Positions 1-4,567 of a DNA stretch of 5,627 nt are shown piece by piece (position 1 is the stretch's first letter; each line of letters starts with the position of its first letter). The DNA lies in assembly GCA_023387135.1 (NCBI GenBank), contig JAEWIK010000214.1, forward strand, positions 1-5,627, in the 5' to 3' direction. A model generated the notes under the pieces. The model was given only the letters and a program-made list of their open reading frames with translations. It made no database searches and was not told the origin of the DNA. The translations under genes were made by a program, and so were the position numbers. Source of the DNA: Actinomycetes bacterium (GTDB lineage: Bacteria > Actinomycetota > Actinomycetes > Propionibacteriales > Propionibacteriaceae).

Positions 1-392
1 CGCTCGCCAAGCGCACCTGGCCGGGAGCGTGGACCAACAGCTGTTGCGGCCACCCGCTGCCGGGCGAGGCTCCGCGTGAGGCTGTCGAGCGACGGGCTCG
101 CGCGGAACTTGGAGTGCAGCCCACCGGGCTCCGGCTCGTCCTGCAGTCGTTCAGCTACCGCGCGGTGGACGCGTCCGGCATCGTCGAGAACGAGCTGTGC
201 CCCGTCTGGGTGGGCACAGTCGATCCCGCCGACATCGTCCCCGACCCCGACGAGGTCATGGAGTTCGTGTGGGTGGACTGGCACTCGCTGGTCAGGGTCG
301 CGTCCGAGACCCCGCGGCTCCTCAGCCCCTGGGCGGTGGGACAGATCCCGCTGCTCGACGCGGCCCTCGACGCCCGGGAGGGAGTCGCATGA
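1..392 (+). CDS. idi: Isopentenyl-diphosphate delta-isomerase, type 1 (5'-truncated by window edge)
   Basis: Catalyses IPP/DMAPP interconversion in the cytosol, supplying the allylic primer for the prenyl synthase encoded next. The reading frame is open from base 3 (bases 1-2 finish a cut codon) and gives 129 residues before TGA. Seen directly: a TNSCCGHP motif at bases 33-56, whose second Cys (45-47) aligns with the catalytic Cys of the family and whose His is a metal ligand. ENELCPVW begins at base 186; its two Glu residues match the second catalytic Glu and a metal ligand of type 1 enzymes. Between them lies a degenerate Nudix-like stretch (PGE...RRARAELG). Type 1 enzymes are about 180-200 residues, so roughly 55-65 N-terminal residues, including two further His ligands, lie outside the window. 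Its stop overlaps the crtE start (ATGA), so it is the leading visible gene of the operon. Identity is secure; only the start is unknown. Confidence 0.95.
   Translation, partial: LAKRTWPGAWTNSCCGHPLPGEAPREAVERRARAELGVQPTGLRLVLQSFSYRAVDASGIVENELCPVWVGTVDPADIVPDPDEVMEFVWVDWHSLVRVASETPRLLSPWAVGQIPLLDAALDAREGVA
376..384 (+). promoter_or_regulatory. Ribosome binding site of crtE
   Basis: A purine-rich GGGAGGGAG lies inside the last codons of idi, with its GGAGG core 7 nt before the ATG at 389. It supports the start at 389 over the in-frame upstream ATG at 197, which would lie deep inside idi. Confidence 0.7.
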
Positions 393-1534
393 GCACAGGC
401 ACCACGCATTCGGTCAGCCCGCCCGATCCCGTCTGGCTGTTCCCCGAGAGCCCGCCGCAGGTGCGCGACTCCGACACCGTCGGCGCCGTCCTGCGGCTCG
501 TCGAGGCGACGCTCGACGACCTCAGCAGGCAGTGGCACTCGCTGGCGAGCGCGATAGTGCCGCGCCCGGGCGTCCTGCACACCGATTCCATCCTGGCCCT
601 GGTCACGGGCTTCACCGGCACGACCGGCAAGCTGCTGCGTCCGCGCATGGCGCACTGGGGCTGGGCGGCGGCCGGCGGCCTCGACCACGGGCAGGGCCAC
701 GACGACCTCGTCAGGCTGGGGGCGGCGCTCGAACTGCTGCACTGCTTCGCCCTCGTCCACGACGACGTGATGGACGCCTCCGACACCCGTCGCGGCCATC
801 CGTCGGTGCACGCTCTCGCCCGCGCCGAGCACGTCGAACTCGGCGGCCTGGGAGACCCGCAGCGCTATGCCGAGAACATCGCGATCCTCGTCGGGGACCT
901 GCTGCACTCGGAGGCAGACCTGCTGGCGGCGGGCCTGCCGAAGCCGATGCTCGAGGTGTGGCGCACCATGTCGATCGAGCTCATGATGGGCCAGGGCCGC
1001 GACCTCGTCGGCGCGGCGAACGGGCGCCGGGACCTGCAGCACGCCCAGGAGGTCGCCCGGGCGAAGTCGGGCGCCTACACGGTGTGGCGTCCGCTGCAAC
1101 TCGGAGCGCTCGCCGGCGGCGCCGGGCCCGAACTCCTCGCCGCCCTGCGCGACTACGGTTACTACGCGGGACAGGCGTTCGCCCTGCGCGACGACATCCT
1201 CGGCGTGCTCGGTGACCCGTCGAGGACGGGCAAGCCTGTGGGCGACGACATCGTCGCGGGCAAGCCGACGGTCCTGCTGGCGCTCGCCGAGCAGCGCTTC
1301 AGCCCCGCCTGGCGGCTCGAACTCCGCAGGATCGCCGCCGGCCCCGCCACCGCCGACGATGTGGCGCAGGTGTGCGCCGAGCTGGAGCGCTCCGGAGTGA
1401 TCCGCGAGGTCGAGCAGATGATCAGCGCCGCGGTGCTGGCGGCCGAGCAGGCGCTCGCGTCCCCGCCTGTCGACCCGCGCGCGGCCGACGGGCTGCGGGA
1501 GATCCTGGCCCGGCTCGCCTGGCGGGACTCGTGA
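389..1534 (+). CDS. crtE: Geranylgeranyl diphosphate synthase (trans-polyprenyl diphosphate synthase)
   Basis: Cytosolic Mg-dependent prenyltransferase that extends allylic diphosphates with IPP, presumably to GGPP (C20), the CrtB substrate. It has 381 residues. Seen: GKLLRP at residues 80-85 (IPP-binding Lys/Arg); first Asp-rich motif DDVMD at 125-129 followed by SDTRRG; second Asp-rich region LRDDILG with DD at 268-269; and GKPVGDDIVAGKPT with GDD at 285-287. The second motif reads DDxxG rather than the textbook DDxxD. As far as I recall this form is common in actinobacterial CrtE-like proteins, with the following GDD and Lys292 retained. The ATG at 389 is chosen for its good Shine-Dalgarno and the 4-nt ATGA overlap with idi. 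About 45 residues precede the conserved fold. Chain length cannot be read from motifs alone, and an FPP or longer-chain product is the alternative, but the crt context makes GGPP by far the likeliest. Confidence 0.95.
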   Translation: MSTGTTHSVSPPDPVWLFPESPPQVRDSDTVGAVLRLVEATLDDLSRQWHSLASAIVPRPGVLHTDSILALVTGFTGTTGKLLRPRMAHWGWAAAGGLDHGQGHDDLVRLGAALELLHCFALVHDDVMDASDTRRGHPSVHALARAEHVELGGLGDPQRYAENIAILVGDLLHSEADLLAAGLPKPMLEVWRTMSIELMMGQGRDLVGAANGRRDLQHAQEVARAKSGAYTVWRPLQLGALAGGAGPELLAALRDYGYYAGQAFALRDDILGVLGDPSRTGKPVGDDIVAGKPTVLLALAEQRFSPAWRLELRRIAAGPATADDVAQVCAELERSGVIREVEQMISAAVLAAEQALASPPVDPRAADGLREILARLAWRDS

Positions 1535-3003
1535 GCCGCGTCGTGGTGGTGGGTGCCGGGCTGGCGGGCCTGAGCGCCGCGTGCCACCTGGTGGCAGACG
1601 GCCACGACGTGACGGTGGTCGAACGCGAGGACGGGCCCGGCGGACGCAACGGGGTGCTGCGCGCCGACGGCTTCACCTTCGACACCGGGCCGACGGTGCT
1701 CACCATGCCTGGGCTCGTCGAACGGGCCCTGGACAAGGTGGGCGGCAGCCTGGCGCCGTTGGGCCTGCGTCGCCTCGACCCCGGCTACAGGGCGTTCTTC
1801 GCCGACGGCTCCCGGATCGACGTGAGGGCCTCGGTGCCCGACATGACCAAAGAACTCGAGCGAAGCACGTCGGCTGCCGACGCCGCAGCGTTCCCCGAAT
1901 TCGTCAGGTGGCTGGAACGGCTCTACGACGTCGAGGTGCCGAACTTCATCGAGCGCAACTTCGACAACCCGCTCGACCTGCTCTCGAACCCCCTGGCTGC
2001 AGCCAGGCTCGTCAGGCTGGGAGCCTTCGGGAGGCTCGGCAAGGCGGTCAGGCGTCGGTTCGAGGACGAGCGGCTGGTGAGGCTGTTCACCTTCCAGGCC
2101 ATGTACGCCGGCCTCGCGCCCGACGACGCGCTCGCGCTCTACGCGGTCATCACCTACATGGACTCGGTGAGCGGCGTGTGGTTCCCCGCCGAGGGGATGC
2201 ACGCGGTGCCCACCGCGCTCGCCGACGCGCTTGCCTCGGCCGGGGCCGACCTGCGGTACGCCACGCCGGCCGAGCGCCTCCTGACCGACGCCCAGGGGCG
2301 GGTCGCGGGAGTGCAGGCGGGGGGCGAGAAGCTGGCCGCCGACGCCGTGGTGCTGACTGTCGACCTGCCCGACGCCTATCGCAGGCTGTTGCCCGACCTC
2401 CGCCCCCCGAAGCAGGCAGTGAAGGGCAGCTATTCGCCCTCGGCCGCCGTGTGGCACCTGGGTGTCAGAGGGGCGCCGCCGGACTTCGCCGCGCACCACA
2501 ACATCCACTTCGGCGACGCGTGGGAGTCGGCCTTCGACCAGCTCATCAAGCGCAAGGAACTGATGACCGACCCGTCCCGCCTCGTCACTGTGCCCAGCAT
2601 GGACGCCCCCGGCATGGCGCCGGCGGGCCACAGCGTCCTCTACGTGCTGGAGCCGGTGCCCAACCTGGCGGGCGCGACAGACTGGAAGGCCGAAGGCCCG
2701 AGGCTCAGGGAACGGCTGCTGGGCTTCCTCCAGCGGGAGGGTTATCCGACCGACCTCGTGACCGAGGAGCTCGTCACCCCCGCCGACTGGGCCTCCCAGG
2801 GCCTGGTGGCGGGCACCCCCTTCAGCCTGGCGCACAGCTTCCTGCAGACCGGGCCGTTCCGTCCGTCGAACGTCGAACGCAGGCGTCCCGGGACCTTCTT
2901 TGCGGGCACCGGCACCCACCCCGGCGTCGGCATCCCCATGGTGCTGATCAGCGGTGAGCTCGCCGCCCGACGCGTCAGGGACTACCTCGGAGGTGCGCGA
3001 TGA
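1531..3003 (+). CDS. crtI: Phytoene desaturase (bacterial CrtI type)
   Basis: FAD-dependent, membrane-associated desaturase and isomerase that turns 15-cis-phytoene into all-trans-lycopene, normally in four steps. It has 490 residues, the usual size. Seen: an N-terminal dinucleotide-binding fold starting almost at residue 1, with GAGLAG at 8-13, the ribose-binding Glu at 31 and GPGGR at 35-39, then DGFTFDTGPTVLTMP. The C-terminal CrtI signature GTGTHPGVGIP is at 459-469, followed by MVLISGELAARR. The start is the GTG at 1531, which overlaps the crtE stop as GTGA. Only a weak, closely placed GGCGGG precedes it, so translation probably depends on coupling to crtE. An ATG-initiated start further upstream in the same frame would add crtE-antiphase sequence with no family resemblance. 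It lies between crtE and crtB rather than after crtB. The number of desaturation steps is inferred from the downstream cyclase, which needs lycopene or a similar acyclic end. Confidence 0.95.
   Translation: MSRVVVVGAGLAGLSAACHLVADGHDVTVVEREDGPGGRNGVLRADGFTFDTGPTVLTMPGLVERALDKVGGSLAPLGLRRLDPGYRAFFADGSRIDVRASVPDMTKELERSTSAADAAAFPEFVRWLERLYDVEVPNFIERNFDNPLDLLSNPLAAARLVRLGAFGRLGKAVRRRFEDERLVRLFTFQAMYAGLAPDDALALYAVITYMDSVSGVWFPAEGMHAVPTALADALASAGADLRYATPAERLLTDAQGRVAGVQAGGEKLAADAVVLTVDLPDAYRRLLPDLRPPKQAVKGSYSPSAAVWHLGVRGAPPDFAAHHNIHFGDAWESAFDQLIKRKELMTDPSRLVTVPSMDAPGMAPAGHSVLYVLEPVPNLAGATDWKAEGPRLRERLLGFLQREGYPTDLVTEELVTPADWASQGLVAGTPFSLAHSFLQTGPFRPSNVERRRPGTFFAGTGTHPGVGIPMVLISGELAARRVRDYLGGAR
1992..2007. 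repeat. 16-bp perfect palindrome inside crtI
   Basis: CCTGGCTGCAGCCAGG reads the same on both strands, with a PstI-type CTGCAG centre. It is wholly within crtI codons for Pro-Leu-Ala-Ala-Ala-Arg. There is no spacer and hence no natural hairpin loop, and I see no second copy. Probably chance in a GC-rich gene. Confidence 0.35.
2989..2994 (+). promoter_or_regulatory. Ribosome binding site of crtB
   Basis: GGAGGT sits 5 nt before the ATG at 3000, within the last codons of crtI. It is the closest to consensus of the sites in the window, so CrtB can probably be initiated efficiently as well as by coupling to crtI. Confidence 0.75.
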
Positions 3004-3902
3004 TCGTCGATGACGCCAGGCTGGCCGCCGCCTACGCCGCATGCGCGCGGATCACGCGGCGATACGGCACCACCTACTACTGGGGAGCCCTGCTGCTTCC
3101 CCGCGAGCGGCGCAGGCACGTGTACGCCGTGTACGCGCTGTGCAGGCTCGCCGACGACATCGTGGACGCGCCGGGCGCCACCAGGGGCGACACCTCCGCC
3201 ACGCGGGCGGCGCTGGTGGGCTTCCGGGCGAGGTTCGAACTCGCGCTGGCCGGCGACCCGCTCCCGGGGGACGACGTGCTGGCGGCGGTGGCCCACACCG
3301 TCGCCGCCTGCGGCATCGCCCACGACTGCTTCGACAGGTTCTTCGACGCGATGGCGATGGACCTCGACGTCGCCCGTTACGAGACCTTCGAGGACCTCTG
3401 CGGCTACATGGAGGGCTCGGCGGCGGTCATCGGCGAGATGATGCTCCCCGTCCTCGAACCGCTCTCCGACAAGGCCTTCCAGCCCGCTCGTTCGCTCGGG
3501 CTGGCCTTCCAGCTCACCAACTTCCTGCGCGACGTCGGCGAGGACCTCGACCGCGGCAGGGTGTACCTGCCGCAGGCCGACCTGCGGCAGTTCGGCGCCG
3601 ACCCCGCCCGCCGGGGGGTCGACGACGCCTGGCGCGCGCTGATGCGCTACGAGATCGCCCGCAACCGCGAGTTGTACAGCCACGCCGAACTCGGCATCGA
3701 CCTGCTCCCGCCCCGCTCGGCACGCTGCGTGGCGACCGCGCACAGGCTGTACTCGGGCATCCTGACCCGCATCGAGGCCCGCGACTACGACGTCTTCACG
3801 GGACGGGCGCGCGTGCCCACCCTCACCAAGGCCGCGACAGCGGTGGTCACCCTCGCGCGCGGGCCGCGGGCGAGCCTGGGTCACGCGCTGGCGGGCGGCT
3901 GA
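3000..3902 (+). CDS. crtB: Phytoene synthase
   Basis: Condenses two GGPP head to head, through prephytoene diphosphate, to 15-cis-phytoene, the first committed carotenoid step. It is a soluble or peripheral membrane enzyme with 300 residues, the normal length for bacterial CrtB. Seen: LLPRERRRHVYAVYALCR leading to the first Asp-rich motif DDIVD at 52-56; YMEGSA at 136-141, corresponding to the conserved Y-x-x-G-S-A helix; and the squalene/phytoene synthase signature LAFQLTNFLRDVGEDLDRGR with DVGED at 178-182, followed by VYLP. Both Mg-diphosphate motifs are intact. The ATG at 3000 overlaps the crtI TGA by 4 nt and has a strong GGAGGT. The family also holds squalene and diapophytoene synthases, but crtE and crtI upstream and a lycopene cyclase downstream argue for phytoene. 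Confidence 0.95.
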   Translation: MIVDDARLAAAYAACARITRRYGTTYYWGALLLPRERRRHVYAVYALCRLADDIVDAPGATRGDTSATRAALVGFRARFELALAGDPLPGDDVLAAVAHTVAACGIAHDCFDRFFDAMAMDLDVARYETFEDLCGYMEGSAAVIGEMMLPVLEPLSDKAFQPARSLGLAFQLTNFLRDVGEDLDRGRVYLPQADLRQFGADPARRGVDDAWRALMRYEIARNRELYSHAELGIDLLPPRSARCVATAHRLYSGILTRIEARDYDVFTGRARVPTLTKAATAVVTLARGPRASLGHALAGG

Positions 3903-3903
3903 G

Positions 3904-4254
3904 ATGGGCACGTTGCAGTACCTCGCCCTGATGGCCGGCTGCCTGCTGATCACCCTGCCCCTGGAGTTCGTGCTGCGCGCGCGGGTGTACCGCAGGCCGC
4001 TGCGCCTGGCGTTGTCGGTCCTGCCTGTCGCGCTCGTCTTCCTCGTCTGGGACGCCTACGCGATAGCGGGCGGGCACTGGTGGTTCTCCCCGGAGTTCAC
4101 GACCGGGATCGTGCTGCCCGCCGGCCTGCCGCTGGAGGAGGTCGTGTTCGTGCTCGTCATCCCCGTGTGTGGGCTGCTCACCTACGAGGCAGTCGGCACG
4201 GTGCTGGGAAGGTTCGGGAGAGCGGGAGACCCGCGGAAGGACGGCGATGGCTGA
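3904..4254 (+). CDS. crtYc: Lycopene cyclase subunit, heterodimeric type (CrtYc)
   Basis: One half of the split actinobacterial lycopene cyclase, which closes the ends of lycopene into rings in the membrane. It has 116 residues with three hydrophobic segments: about 4-24, 35-57 and 69-97. Seen: LPLEFVLRARVYRRP at 18-32 in the first helix and its loop, the WDAYAI stretch at 49-54, and the family hallmark PLEEVVF at 76-82 followed by IPVCGLLTYEAV. The acidic residues of such P-x-E-E motifs are thought to supply the proton for cyclisation without a flavin cofactor. The gene starts 1 nt after the crtB stop with no clear Shine-Dalgarno, so it probably relies on re-initiation after crtB. It overlaps crtYd by 8 nt, fitting equal production of the two partners. 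Ring type (beta versus epsilon, or C50 rings) is not readable from the sequence; beta is inferred from the adjacent crtU. Confidence 0.9.
   Translation: MGTLQYLALMAGCLLITLPLEFVLRARVYRRPLRLALSVLPVALVFLVWDAYAIAGGHWWFSPEFTTGIVLPAGLPLEEVVFVLVIPVCGLLTYEAVGTVLGRFGRAGDPRKDGDG
4235..4241 (+). promoter_or_regulatory. Ribosome binding site of crtYd
   Basis: GGAAGGA lies near the end of crtYc, 5 nt before the ATG at 4247. It selects that start over an in-frame ATG at 4169, which would add 26 residues with no membrane or family character. Confidence 0.65.
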
Positions 4255-4567
4255 GTACACGCTGCTCACGTTGCTGGCGATGGCCGTCGTGGTGCTCGTC
4301 GAACTGCTCTGGGCGCGCACCGGCATCTTCGCGACGGTCCAGTACTGGCTCTCGCTGGCGATCATGTTCGCGTTCCAGATCCTCGTCGACGGCTGGCTCA
4401 CCAAGCTGTCGGACCCCATCGTCAACTACGCGCCCGAGCACTTCTCAGGGGTCAGGTTCCCGTGGGACATCCCCGTCGAGGACTTCGGCTTCGGGTTCGC
4501 CCTGCTGACGTCCTGCATCATCGTCTGGAAGGTGCTCGGACGCCGCGAAGCCAGGAGCGCGACGTGA
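4247..4567 (+). CDS. crtYd: Lycopene cyclase subunit, heterodimeric type (CrtYd)
   Basis: Partner of CrtYc in the split lycopene cyclase; neither half is expected to work alone. It has 106 residues with three hydrophobic segments: about 5-22, 31-50 and 80-97. Seen: FATVQYWLSLAIMFAFQ at 28-44, a central polar loop with SDPIVNY at 55-61, and the hallmark DIPVEDFGFGFAL at 74-86. Its P-V-E-D matches the P-x-E-E motif of CrtYc, consistent with the two subunits being related halves that occur fused in archaeal CrtY and fungal bifunctional cyclase/phytoene synthases (known family relationship). It ends in a basic tail (GRREARSAT). It overlaps crtYc by 8 nt and crtU by 4 nt. No prenyl-elongase or UbiA-like gene follows directly, unlike C50 carotenoid clusters, so a C40 cyclic product is more likely. 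Confidence 0.9.
   Translation: MAEYTLLTLLAMAVVVLVELLWARTGIFATVQYWLSLAIMFAFQILVDGWLTKLSDPIVNYAPEHFSGVRFPWDIPVEDFGFGFALLTSCIIVWKVLGRREARSAT
4553..4557 (+). promoter_or_regulatory. Ribosome binding site of crtU
   Basis: AGGAG ends 6 nt before the GTG at 4564, inside the last codons of crtYd. It supports this GTG, which also overlaps the crtYd TGA. Confidence 0.65.

Noticed and set aside
155..1099. Open - strand frame opposite idi and crtE
   Set aside because: Antisense shadow: biased composition, no motifs, and it covers two conserved genes.
76..1215. + strand frame of 379 codons across idi and crtE
   Set aside because: Out of frame with both conserved proteins; its translation is Arg/Pro/Ser-rich with no motifs.
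707..2021. Fourteen-base direct repeat CTCGTCAGGCTGGG near 707 in crtE and 2008 in crtI
   Set aside because: Both copies encode Leu-Val-Arg-Leu-Gly in frame, so shared codon preference is a sufficient explanation.
1162..3042. Long open frame on the - strand (626 codons) opposite crtE, crtI and the start of crtB
   Set aside because: Its translation is Arg/Gly/His/Val-rich low-complexity sequence with no recognisable domain, and it lies exactly opposite well-supported genes. Long antisense frames are expected in high-GC coding DNA because stop codons are rare in that frame.
2982..3953. Open - strand frame opposite crtB
   Set aside because: Composition typical of the antisense of a GC-rich gene, with no family features.
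4169..4246. Upstream in-frame ATG that would lengthen CrtYd by 26 residues
   Set aside because: The extra residues are polar and unlike the family, and the ATG at 4247 has a Shine-Dalgarno and begins right at the first membrane helix.
3904..4567. Possibility that the two small membrane proteins are a C50 carotenoid cyclase (CrtYe/CrtYf type)
   Set aside because: No lycopene elongase (UbiA-like) or related gene is interleaved, and crtU follows directly, which needs a C40 beta-ring substrate. Not fully excluded, because the downstream flank is unseen.
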